A DNA stretch of 64,000 bases from Orychophragmus violaceus. Lineage: Eukaryota; Streptophyta; Magnoliopsida; Brassicales; Brassicaceae. The translations under genes and the position numbers were made by a program. The stretch lies in NCBI GenBank assembly GCA_030180135.1, contig CM058230.1:107251503-107315502 (forward strand), written 5' to 3'. Under the pieces are notes generated by a model. That model was not told the DNA's origin, ran no database searches, and saw nothing but the letters and a program-made list of their open reading frames with translations. Positions 54,861 through 64,000 of the stretch are shown in pieces (positions within the stretch are counted from its first letter, which is position 1; each line of letters starts with the position of its first letter).

Positions 54861-57800
54861 TTCGAAAAAACTCGACCCGATCCTTCCCGGGACATGAACA
54901 CTTGGTTTTTCATGCACCGCGACTGTCCCACGGTGCATAGGATCAGTCCACGATCAGTTTATCATATCCCGTCATTTTTTTTCACCCGTTTCCTCCACCA
55001 CACCTCCTTACTGTCTATATGAGGGGTTTTGGTCGTGGTACTTTCGAAAAAACTCGACCCGATCCTTCCCGGGACATGAACACTTGGTTTTTCATGCACC
55101 GCGACTGTCCCACGGTGCATAGGATCAGTCCACGATCAGTTTATCATATACCGTCATTTTTTTTTCACTTGTTTCCTCCACCACACCTCCTTACTGTCCA
55201 TATGAGGGGTTTTGGCCGTGTTACTTTCGAAAAAACTCGACCCGATACTTCCCGGGACATGAACACTTGGTTTTTCATGCACCGCGACTGTCCCACGGTG
55301 CATAGGATCAGTCCACGATCAGTTTATCATATACCATCATTTTTTTTTCACCTGTTTCCTCCACAACACCTCCTTACTGTCTATATGAGGGGTTTTGGTC
55401 GTGGTACTTTCAAAAAAACTCGACCCGATCCTTCCCGGGACATGAACACTTGGTTTTTCATGCACCGCGACTGTCCCACGGTGCATAGGATCAGTCCACG
55501 ATCGGTTTATCATATACCGTCATTTTTTTTTCACCCGTTTCCTCCACCACACCTCCTTACTGTCTATATGAGGGGTTTTGGTCGTGGTACTTTCGAAAAA
55601 ACTCGACCCGATCCTTCCCGGGACATGAACACTTGGTTTTTCATGCACCGCGACTGTCCCACGGTACATAGGATCAGTCCACGATCAGTTTATCATATCC
55701 CGTCATTTTTTTTTCACCCGTTTCCTCCACCACACCTCCTTACTGTCTATATGAGGGGTTTTGGTCGTGTTACTTTCGAAAAAACTCGACCCGATCCTTC
55801 CCGGGACATGAACACTTGGTTTTTCATGCACCGCGACTGTCCCACGGTGCATAGGATCAGTCCACGATCAGTTTATCATATACCGTCATTTTTTTTTCAC
55901 CCGTTTCCTCCACCACACCTCCTTACTGTCCATATGAGGGGTTTTGGTCGTGGTACTTTCGAAAAAACTCGACCCGATTCTTCCCGGGACATGAACACTT
56001 GGTTTTTCATGCACCGCGACTGTCCCACGGTGCATAGGATCAGTCCACGATCAGTTTATCATATACCATCATTTTTTTTTTACCTGTTTCCTCCACCACA
56101 CCTCCTTACTGTCTATATGAGGGGTTTTGGTCGTGGTACTTTCGAAAAAACTCGACCCGATCCTTCTCGGGACATGAACACTTGGTTTTTCATGCACCGC
56201 GACTGTCCCACGGGGCATAGGATCAGTCCACGATCAGTTTATCCTATCCCGTCATTTTTTTTTCACCCGTTTCCTCCACCACACCTCATTACTGTCTATA
56301 TGAGGGGTTTTGGTCGTGGTACTTTCGAAAAAACTCGACCCAATCCTTCCCGGGACATGAACACTTGGTTTTTCATGCACCGCGACTGTCCCACGGTGCA
56401 TAGGATCAGTCCACGATCGGTTTATCATATACCGTCATTTTTTTTTTCACTTGTTTCCTCCACCACACCTCCTTACTGTCCATATGAGGGAATTTGGTCG
56501 TGTTACTTTCGAAAAAACTCGACCCGATACTTCCCGGGACATGAACACTTGGTTTTTCATGCACCGCGATTGTCCCACGGTGCATAGGATCAGTCCACGA
56601 TCAGTTTATCCTATCCCGTCATTTTTTTTTCACCTGTTTCCTCCACCACACCTCCTTACTATCTATATGAGGGGTTTTGGTCGTGGTACTTTCAAAAAAA
56701 CTCGACTCGATCCTTCCCGGGACATGAACACTTGGTTTTTCATGCACCGCGACTGTCCCACGGTGCATAGGATCAGTCCACGATCAGTTTATCATATACC
56801 GTCATTTTTTTCACATGTTTCCTCCACCACACCTCCTTACTGTCCATATGAGGGGTTTTGGTCGTGGTACTTTCGAAAAAACTCGACCCGATCCTTCCCG
56901 GGACATGAACACTTGGTTTTTCATGCACCGCGACTGTCCCACGGTGCATAGGATCAGTCCACGATCGGTTTATCATATACCGTCATTTTTTTTTGACCCG
57001 TTTCCTCCACCACACCTCCTTACTGTCTATATGAGGGGTTTTGGTCGTGGTACTTTCGAAAAAACTCGACCCGATCCTTCCCAGGACATGAACACTTGGT
57101 TTTTCATGCACCGCGACTGTTCCACGGTGCATAGGATCAGTCCACGATCAGTTTATCATATCCCGTCATTTTTTTTTCACCCGTTTCATCCACCACACCT
57201 CCTTACTGTCTATATGAGGGGTTTTGGTCGTGGTACTTTCGAAAAAACTCGACCCGATCCTTCCCGGGACATGAAAACTTGGTTTTTCATGCACCGCGAC
57301 TGTCCCACGGTGCATAGGATCAGTCCACGATCAGTTTATCATATACCGTCATTTTTTTTCACCCGTTTCCTCCACCACACCTCCTTACTGTCCATATGAG
57401 GGGTTTTGGTCGTGGTACTTTCGAAAAAACTCGACCCGATTCTTCCCGGGACATGAACACTTGGTTTTTCATGCACCGCGACTGTCCCACGGTGCATAGG
57501 ATCAGTCCACGATCAGTTTATCGTATACCATCATTTTTTTTCACCTGTTTCCTCCACCACACCTCCTTACTGTCTATATGAGGGGTTTTGGTCGTGGTAC
57601 TTTCGAAAAAACTCGACCCGATCCTTCTCGGGACATGAACACTTGGTTTTTCATGCACCGCGACTGTCCCACGGTGCATAGGATCAGTCCACGATCAGTT
57701 TATCCTATCCCGTCATTTTTTTTTTACCCGTTTCCTCCACCACACCTCATTACTGTCTATATGAGGGGTTTTGGTCGTGGTACTTTCGAAAAAACTCGAC

Positions 57801-60800
57801 CCAATCCTTCCCGGGACATGAACACTTGGTTTTTCATGCACCGCGACTGACCCACGGTGCATAGGATCAGTCCACGATCGGTTTATCATATACCGTCATT
57901 TTTTTTTTACTTGTTTCCTCCACCACACCTCCTTACTGTCCATATGAGGGGTTTTGGTCGTGTTACTTTCGAAAAAACTCGACCCGATACTTCCCGGGAC
58001 ATGAACACTTGGTTTTTCATGCACCGCGACTGTCCCACGGTGCATAGGATCAGTCCACGATCAGTTTATCCTATCCCGTCATTTTTTTTTCACCTGTTTC
58101 CTCCACCACACCTCCTTACTGTCTATATGAGGGGTTTTGGTCGTGGTACTTTCGAAAAAACTCGACCCGATCCTTCCCGGGACATGAACACTTGGTTTTT
58201 CATGCACCGCGACTGTCCCACGGTGCATAGGATCAGTCCACGATCAGTTTATCATATACCGTCATTTTGTTTTCACCCGTTTCCTCCACCACACCTCCTT
58301 AATGTCTATATGAGGGGTTTTGGTCGTGGTACTTTCGAAAAAACTCGACCCGATTCTTCCCGGGCCATGAACACTTGGTTTTTCATGCACCGCGACTGTC
58401 CCACGGTGCATAGGATCAGTCCACGATCAGTTTATCATATACCGTCATTTTTTTCACATGTTTCCTCCACCACACCTCCTTACTGTCCATATGAGGGGTT
58501 TTGGTCGTGGTACTTTCGAAAAAACTCGACCCGATACTTCCCGGGACATGAAAACTTGGTTTTTCATGCACCGCGACTGTCCCACGGTGCATAGGATTAG
58601 TCCACGATCAGTTTATCATATCCCGTCATTTTTTTTTTCACCCGTTTCCTCCACCACACCTCCTTATTGTCTATATGAGGGGTTTTGGTCGTAGTACTTT
58701 CGAAAAAACTCGACCCGATTCTTCCCGGACCATGAACACTTGGTTTTTCATGCACCGAGACTGTCCCACGGTGCATAGGATCAGTCCACGATCGGTTTAT
58801 CATATACCGTCATTTTTTTCACATGTTTCCTCCACCACACCTCCTTACTGTCCATATGAGGGATTTTGGTCGTGTTACTTTCGAAAAAACTCGACCCGAT
58901 TCTTCCCAGGCCATGAACACTTGGTTTTTCATGCACCGCGACTGTCCCACGGTGCATAGGATCAGTCCACGATCAGTTTATCATATACCGTCATTTTGTT
59001 TTCACCCGTTTCCTCCACCACACCTCCTTACTGTCCATATGAGGGGTTTTGGTCGTGGTACTTTCGAAAAAACTCGACCCGATTCTTCCCGGACCATGAA
59101 CACTTGGTTTTTCATGCACTGCGACTGTCCCACGGTGCATAGGATCAGTCCACGATCAGTTTATCATATCCCGTCATTTTTTTTTTCACTTGTTTCCTCC
59201 ACCACACCTCCTTACTGTCCATATGAGGGGGTTTGGTCGTGTTACTTTCGAAAAAACTCGACCCGATTCTTCCCTGGCCATGAACACTTGGTTTTTCATG
59301 CACCGCGACAGTCCCACGGTGCATAGGATCAGTCCACGATCAGTTTATCCTATCCCGTCATTTTGTTTTCACCCGTTTCCTCCACCACACCTCCTTACTG
59401 TCCATATGATGGGTTTTGGTCGTGGTACTTTCGAAAAAAATCGACCCGATCCTTCTCGGGACATGAACACTTGGTTTTTCATGCACCGGGACTGTCCCAC
59501 GGTGCATAGGATCAGTCCACGATCAGTTTATCCTATCCCGTCATTTTTTTTTTCACTTGTTTCCTCCACCACACCTCCTTACTGTTCATATGAGGGGTTT
59601 TGGTCGTGTTACTTTCGAAAAACTCGACCCGATTCTTCCCGGGCCATGAACACTTGGTTTTTCATGAACCGCGACTGTCCCACGGTGCATAGGATCAGTC
59701 CACGATCAGTTTATCATATACCGTCATTTTTTTTTCACACGTTTCCTCCACCACACCTCCTTACTGTCCATATGAGGGGTTTTGGTCGTGGTACTTTCGA
59801 AAAAACTCGACCCGATTCTTCCCGGGCCATGAACACTTGGTTTTTCATGCACCGCGACTGTCCCATGGTGCATAGGATTAGTCCACGATCAGTTTATCAT
59901 ATCCCGTCATTTTTTTTTCACCCGTTTCCTCCACCACACCTCCTTACTGTCTATATGAGGGGTTTTGGTCGTGGTACTTTCGAAAAAACTCGACCCGATC
60001 CTTCTCGGGACATGAACACTTGGTTTTTCATGCACCGCGACTGTCCCACGGTGCATAGGATCAGTCCACGATCAGTTTATCATATACCGTCATTTTGTTT
60101 TCACCCGTTTCCTCCACCACACCTCCTTTCTGTCCATATGAGGGGTTTTGGTCGTGGTACTTTCGAAAAAACTCGACCCGATCCTTCCCGGGACATGAAC
60201 ACTTGGTTTTTCATGCACCGCGACTGTCCCACGGTGCATAGGATCAGTCCACGATCAGTTTATCATATACCGTCATTTTTTTTTCACCCGTTTCCTCCAC
60301 CACACCTCCTTACTGTCCATATGAGGGGTTTTGGTCGTGGTACTTTCGAAAAAACTCGACCCGATTCTTCCCGGGACATGAACACTTGGTTTTTCATGCA
60401 CCGCGACTGTCCCACGGTGCATAGGATCAGTCCACGATCAGTTTATCATATACCATCATTTTTTTTTCACCTGTCTCCTCCACCACACCTCCTTACTGTC
60501 TATATGAGGGGTTTTGGTCGTGGTACTTTCGAAAAAACTCGACCCGATCCTTCTCGGGACATGAACACTTGGTTTTTCATGCACCGCGACTGTCCCACGG
60601 TGCATAGGATCAGTCCACGATCAGTTTATCCTATCCCGTCATTTTTTTTTCACCCGTTTCCTCCACCACACCTCATTACTGTCTATATGAGGGGTTTTGG
60701 TCGTGGTACTTTCGAAAAAACTCGACCCAATCCTTCCCGGGACATGAACACTTGGTTTTTCATGCACCGCGACTGTCCCACGGTGCATAGGATCAGTCCA

Positions 60801-61116
60801 CGATCGGTTTATCATATACCGTCATTTTTTTTTTCACTTGTTTCCTCCACCACACCTCCTTACTGTCCATATGAGGGGTTTTGGTCGTGTTACTTTCGAA
60901 AAAACTCGACCCGATACTTCCCGGGACATGAACACTTGGTTTTTCATGCACCGCGACTGTCCCACGGTGCATAGGATCAGTCCACGATCAGTTTATCCTA
61001 TCCCGTCTTTTTTTTTTCACCTGTTTCCTCCACCACACCTCCTTACTGTCTATATGAGGGGTTTTGGCCGTGGTACTTTCGAAAAAACTCGACCCGATCC
61101 TTCCCGGGACATGAAC
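54861..61116. repeat. Satellite sub-block up to the solo LTR, with a second subfamily pocket
   Basis: About 34 monomers. The part from 58.27 to 60.10 kb again carries TTTTGTTTT and GGGCCATG or its derivatives GGACCATG (58729) and AGGCCATG (58908), together with GCGACAGTCCC (59304) and TATGATGGGTTTTGG (59406), and matches the order at 36.5-37.3 kb. One monomer near 59616 has lost one A of the A-run (GAAAAACTCG). From about 60.25 kb to the LTR the order returns to the canonical 10-monomer series. Private substitutions seem more frequent here than in the duplicated blocks, suggesting less recent homogenisation. Confidence 0.78.
61112..61116. repeat. Left target-site duplication TGAAC
   Basis: TGAAC directly precedes the TG of the element and is repeated directly after its final CA at 63269-63273. 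In an uninterrupted monomer the site reads GGGACATGAACACTTGG with TGAAC once, so this is an exact 5-bp duplication of target DNA, the usual size for LTR retrotransposon integrase. Confidence 0.93.
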
Positions 61117-61127
61117 TGAAACACCCC

Positions 61128-61747
61128 ATCCCGGCCATAGGCCCAGACGGATGATGAGTTCCAGTGGTCAGGCCAAACCGTGGCCTGAACCTCCCTAAAT
61201 CCAGTCCTATTTAAAATTTCCCGAAGGAACAAGTATTCTTCGGATCCTCCTTTTTGACTTATAGTCTTAGATCCTTCATACTTATTAATTACGCAGCGGA
61301 ATACTACTTTAACCATTATCTCGTTCTTCTAAAGAACGACCCATTCGAGAACCTCTTATAACTTTACTTAGTTTTCTCAAAACTATTTCGAGGTTCCCAT
61401 TCCAAATAACCTTTCTAACAACCTAAACCTTTAACTTAGATCCTTTCATTCTCCTATTCAGTTCTAACCATTCTTTAGAACAATAGAATAATACTCGAAA
61501 CATGTACCTTAACCTTTGGTGAATCCGGTGTGAAGCTAACTCCGCGTTTAGCTTGACTCGTTTGTTCATCGAACTCATAGAACACGCCCCCTTTGTACTT
61601 AGTCATTCAACCAACCATCCCCACATGACCGAGTACAAAAGAGGTCTTCACGTTCTTTCCTTTGACCACCATTCCTTTCCGGGTTCATCTTTGTCTCCTT
61701 TTTCACGCATGATCATAAGGCCGAACCGCGTCCCGACCGTTCCTGGA
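61128..61747. other. LTR left part, single-copy-like sequence
   Basis: About 620 bp of LTR sequence without tandem repeats. It moves from GC-rich (61128-61200) into AT-rich sequence (61200-61550) containing pyrimidine-rich stretches and the motif ACGCAGCGGAAT near 61291. No gene, RNA or convincing promoter is seen. A minus-strand open frame crossing from the satellite into this part is not a gene. Confidence 0.6.
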
Positions 61748-62455
61748 TCCGCGACCGTATCGCGACCCGCGGTCATACGCGTTCGTCCGTATGTTCATCC
61801 GTACGTCCGTCACGGACGTCCGTAAGGTCATCCGTGTGACCATTACGGTCGTACGTTGCGTTCGTACGTGCGTTCGTTGCGATCGTCCGTCAACAGACGC
61901 GGCCGGGTCAGAAACGTACGCGACTGTTCGCGAACGGACACAACCTTTGGTGAACGGACACGACCCTTCGTTCGCGTCCCGCGGTCATCCGTAACGACCC
62001 GCGGTCATTCTCAATCATCCACGGTCGTTCGTCTCGTCCATGGACGTACGTTTCTGACCCGCGGTCGTCCGTGTAAGGACACACCCGTCCGTAAAGGTTA
62101 CGGTCGTCTGTCGCGACCCGCGGTCGTCCGTACACGACCCGCGGTCGTCCGTGATCGTCCCACGGTCGTCCGTGAACGAACACGACTGTCCGCGAACGGA
62201 CACGACCGTACGTGAACGGTCACGGTCGTCCGTACGTGACCCGCGGTCGTCCGCGATCGACCCCCGGTCGTCCGTACGCGACCCGCGTTCATCCGAGCAC
62301 CATCCGCGTCCGTCCGTGCACGTCCGTGTTCGTCCGTGACGGTTACGGTCGTCCGTGACGATCCGCGGTCGACCGTGTACGACCCGCGGTCGTCCGTGAA
62401 CGACCCGCGGTCGACCGTGAGATACCCGCGGTCGTCCGTGAACGACCCACGGATG
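61748..62455. repeat. CpG-rich degenerate minisatellite inside the LTR
   Basis: About 700 bp of variably spaced copies of a roughly 20-21 bp motif with core GACCCGCGGTCGTCCGT, clearest at 62115-62160, 62230-62290 and 62365-62450. The left third is more degenerate (GTTCGTCCGTATG, CGTACGTCCGTCACGG). Many units hold the CCGCGG palindrome within near-palindromic GACCGCGGGTC-like sequence, so the stretch can pair with itself. CpG density is far above the rest of the window. Open frames here translate to simple Arg/Thr/Asp/Ser repeats and are not credible proteins. Confidence 0.85.
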
Positions 62456-62978
62456 GTTACCGGGAATTTTCTTCAAATCTTCAAACGAATCTTCATCAAT
62501 TTCAGGGTTTTCTCTATTGGTTTCCAGACTTAAATTGCCTTAGAAAACTTCCCAAATCTCCCATAGAAAACGCCTCCAATTCCTTGTAGAAACCGGCCAT
62601 AGAATCCTTTCTTTCTCCCTTGATTCATGTCGGTTTCTTCCTTGTTGATTCTGAGTTTGCACCCACGGCTTCTGCCCTTCTTTAGGCATGTAGATATTGA
62701 TGTTTTACCATCAGAACTCGTCCCCAAACTTGTTCTCCAATGGCCGGCCAATCACTTTGTTAAACCGGCCATAAATCCCTCTTTTCTCTTCATTTTTGTG
62801 TGGCCTTTGCCTTAGGATTATTCTGGGTTTTTCCCAGGGAGATAGGTGCACGAAAATGGCCTCCTTATGGTCTATTTATAGCCCCAAAGTCGTGCCATAA
62901 CTGCCCATGGAGAAGGGTGCATTGGTTGGCCGAATGGACACAACTTTTCCTTGGTGTCCATTCGCCTTGGTGCCCCTT
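62456..62978. other. LTR right-centre part, single-copy-like sequence
   Basis: About 520 bp of mixed-composition LTR sequence. It contains recurring short GGCCGG motifs (near 62594, 62743 and 62766) and the TATA-like box. No coding or RNA gene was identified. Confidence 0.55.
62873..62880 (-). promoter_or_regulatory. TATA-like box, possible LTR promoter
   Basis: The minus strand reads CTATAAATAG, a match to the plant TATA consensus, 388 bp from the right end of the LTR. If real, transcription would run leftward and the right end would be the U3 start. The plus strand reads CTATTTATAG, a weaker match. No start-site or polyadenylation signal could be confirmed. Confidence 0.35.
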
Positions 62979-63113
62979 GGTCAGCTAGTGTCACTAGCTG
63001 GCCAGCTGACCCAACACTTGAACACTCAAGGTAGCTGGGTTGAGCTGGTTGCTAGCTGACCTAGCTGACCAGCTGGACTGTTCAGCTCCTTTGAGCTGAA
63101 CACTTCCCTTTCA
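62979..63113. repeat. AGCT-rich inverted-repeat cluster in the LTR
   Basis: The motif CAGCT or AGCTG occurs many times in about 135 bp. CAGCTAGTG (62982-62990) and CACTAGCTG (62992-63000) are exact inverted repeats with a one-base spacer, nested inside GGTCAGCT (62979-62986) and AGCTGACC (63004-63011). Further AGCTGACC copies lie near 63053-63070. It could fold into several alternative hairpins in RNA or single-stranded DNA. Confidence 0.75.
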
Positions 63114-63268
63114 GCTGCTTTTCTTTAAGCTAAGCTTCTTCCCCGCTGAGCTTGACCTTCTTCTGTCTATGAAACTCTCTCTCATTGATCTTCTTGATCA
63201 TGTACTACTTCTTATGGTTCCATAGACAGCCCAACGTTTAGGGTGTATCCCGGTTCGGGGATGTTACA

Positions 63269-63273
63269 TGAAC
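63269..63273. repeat. Right target-site duplication TGAAC
   Basis: Exact copy of 61112-61116, immediately after the terminal ACA of the LTR, and continuing directly into ACTTGGTTTTTCATG of the interrupted monomer. Confidence 0.93.
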
Positions 63274-64000
63274 ACTTGGTTTTTCATGCACCGCGACTGT
63301 CCCACGGTGCATAGGATCAGTCCACGATCAGTTTATCATATACCGTCATTTTTTTCACATGTTTCCTCCACCACACCTCCTTACTGTCCATATGAGGGGT
63401 TTTGGTCGTGGTACTTTCGAAAAAACTCGACCCGATCCTTCCCGGGACATGAACACTTGGTTTTTCATGCACCGCGACTGTCCCACGGTGCATAGGATCA
63501 GTCCACGATCAGTTTATCATATACCGTCATTTTTTTTTTCACCCGTTTCCTCCACCACACCTCCTTACTGTCTATATGAGGGGTTTTGTTCGTGGTACTT
63601 TCGAAAAAACTCGACCCGATCCTTCCCGGGACATGAACACTTGGTTTTTCATGCACCGCGACTGTCCCACGGTGCATAGGATCAGTCCACGATCAGTTTA
63701 TCATATCCCGTCATTTTTTTTTCACCCGTTTCCTCCACCACACCTCCTTACTGTCTATATGAGGGGTTTTGGTCGTGGTACTTTCGAAAAAACTCGACCC
63801 GATCCTTCCCGGGACATGAACACTTGGTTTTTCATGCACCGCGACTGTCCCACGGTGCATAGGATCAGTCCACGATCAGTTTATCATATACCGTCATTTT
63901 TTTTCACCCGTTTCCTCCACCACACCTCCTTACTGTCCATATGAGGGGTTTTGGTCGTGGTACTTTCGAAAAAACTCGACCCGATTCTTCCCGGGACATG
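63269..64000. repeat. Satellite array resumes after the LTR (~4 monomers)
   Basis: Four monomers of the same satellite in the same orientation, continuing the interrupted monomer in register and running off the right edge. Their types (CACATG; CACCCG with CTATATGAGG; CATATCCCG; CACCCG with CCATATGAGG and GATTCTT) follow the same order as 7.6-8.3 kb. One private change is GTTTTGTTCGTGG near 63587. Confidence 0.96.

Larger units (their letters stand above)
1..61116. repeat. 183-bp satellite DNA array, main block (~334 monomers)
   Basis: A continuous head-to-tail tandem array with a period of 181-185 bp, most often 182-183. Every monomer carries the same landmarks in the same order: TGAGGGGTTTTGGTCGTGG, TTCGAAAAAACTCGACC, CCCGGGACATGAACACTTGG, ATGCACCGCGACTGTCCC, CGGTGCATAGGATCAGTCC, a T-run, then TTTCCTCCACCACACCTCC. 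All copies point the same way; no inversion, no truncated monomer and no foreign insertion was seen before 61117. Most length variation lies in the T-run (6-11 T), with occasional 1-bp deletions elsewhere. Divergence is mostly single-base and shared by recurring subsets of monomers. The array enters from the left edge in mid-monomer. Size, uniform orientation and higher-order structure fit a plant centromeric or heterochromatic satellite; location on the chromosome cannot be told from sequence alone. I do not recognise the named family. Confidence 0.98.
61117..63268. mobile_element. Solo LTR of a Ty3/gypsy-like retrotransposon (2152 bp)
   Basis: The insert starts TGAAACACCCC (61117-61127) and ends GGGGATGTTACA (63257-63268), imperfect inverted termini with TG...CA ends, flanked by the TGAAC duplication. 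These termini resemble those common in plant Ty3/gypsy LTRs, several of which have long LTRs. No primer-binding site, polypurine tract, gag or pol coding sequence, or second terminal direct repeat is present, so this is read as a solo LTR left by recombination between the two LTRs of a full element. The left terminus differs from the right at the third base (TGA versus TGT on the reverse strand). Orientation is uncertain: the better TATA match reads on the minus strand. A small non-autonomous element is a less likely alternative. No genes lie within it. Confidence 0.88.

Noticed and set aside
59190..60974. Long plus-strand open frames (up to 594 codons) and many of 70-530 codons across the array
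   Set aside because: They are translations of tandem satellite monomers, starting and ending wherever the T-run length or an indel shifts the frame. No promoter, codon bias or domain supports a gene.
1..61116. CRISPR-like array
   Set aside because: The repeat is the full 183-bp period with no unique spacers between copies; there are no cas genes and the context is eukaryotic satellite.
1..61116. Ribosomal intergenic-spacer subrepeats
   Set aside because: Tandem 180-bp subrepeats occur in plant rDNA spacers, but 61 kb without any 18S, 5.8S or 25S sequence excludes an ordinary rDNA unit.
61050..61316. 88-codon minus-strand frame at the left LTR edge
   Set aside because: It crosses the satellite/LTR junction created by insertion, so it cannot be an ancestral gene, and it resembles no domain I recognise.
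62015..62476. 153-codon minus-strand frame in the LTR with Arg/Thr/Asp/Gly repeats
   Set aside because: It lies wholly in the CpG-rich minisatellite, which has few stop codons in any frame. The peptide is a low-complexity translation of the repeat.
63237..63243. TTTAGGG heptamer resembling the plant telomere repeat
   Set aside because: A single copy within the LTR; chance occurrence. No tandem telomeric repeats are present.
61117..63268. Complete retrotransposon
   Set aside because: Only 2152 bp lie between the target-site duplications, with no gag-pol, no primer-binding site or polypurine tract and no second LTR.

Overview
The window is almost entirely satellite DNA, most likely from a plant nuclear chromosome (centromeric, pericentromeric or other heterochromatin). 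Positions 1-61116 and 63269-64000 form one uninterrupted head-to-tail array of a ~183-bp monomer (observed 181-185 bp, roughly 338 copies, all in the same orientation). The array runs off both ends of the window. I find no protein-coding gene, rRNA, tRNA or other RNA gene that I can support. The long open frames arise because 183 is 3 x 61, so a monomer frame that lacks stops stays open from copy to copy until the T-run changes length.

A single foreign sequence interrupts the array: a 2152-bp solo LTR at 61117-63268. It begins TG and ends CA, has imperfect terminal inverted repeats of the TGTAACATCCCC type common in plant Ty3/gypsy elements, and is flanked by a perfect 5-bp target-site duplication (TGAAC). 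Removing it restores the satellite monomer exactly. Inside the LTR are about 0.7 kb of CpG-rich degenerate minisatellite (core GACCCGCGGTCGTCCGT), a TATA-like box and an AGCT-rich inverted-repeat cluster. The plant assignment rests on the LTR termini and the satellite architecture. I do not recognise the satellite family and cannot name a species.

The array is organised in layers. Single-base variants define monomer types that recur in fixed order. A 10-monomer higher-order repeat (about 1829 bp) is present in three consecutive copies at 25.5-31.0 kb and in fragments elsewhere (13.5-15.1, 19.5-20.4, 32.4-36.0, 60.6-61.1 plus 63.3 kb onward). Superimposed are local segmental tandem duplications: 13 monomers (9.27-14.02 kb), 17 monomers (29.3-35.2 kb), 13 monomers (36.5-40.35 kb, with a third copy at 52.5-54.9 kb), 7 monomers (41.0-43.5 kb) and 5 monomers in three copies (47.7-50.4 kb). 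The stretch from about 36.2 to 53.1 kb is dominated by a distinct subfamily marked by CCCGGGCCATG and by a G inside the T-run (CATTTTGTTTTCA). It has spread locally, with a smaller pocket at 58.3-60.1 kb.

Each monomer carries a conserved 8-bp perfect dyad (ATGCACCG / CGGTGCAT, 11-nt loop), a GATCAGT direct repeat, a TTCGAA and a CCCGGG palindrome, and a T6-T11 run followed by a nearly G-free pyrimidine-rich tract. There are no interacting genes to describe. The biology here is satellite amplification, homogenisation and retrotransposon turnover.
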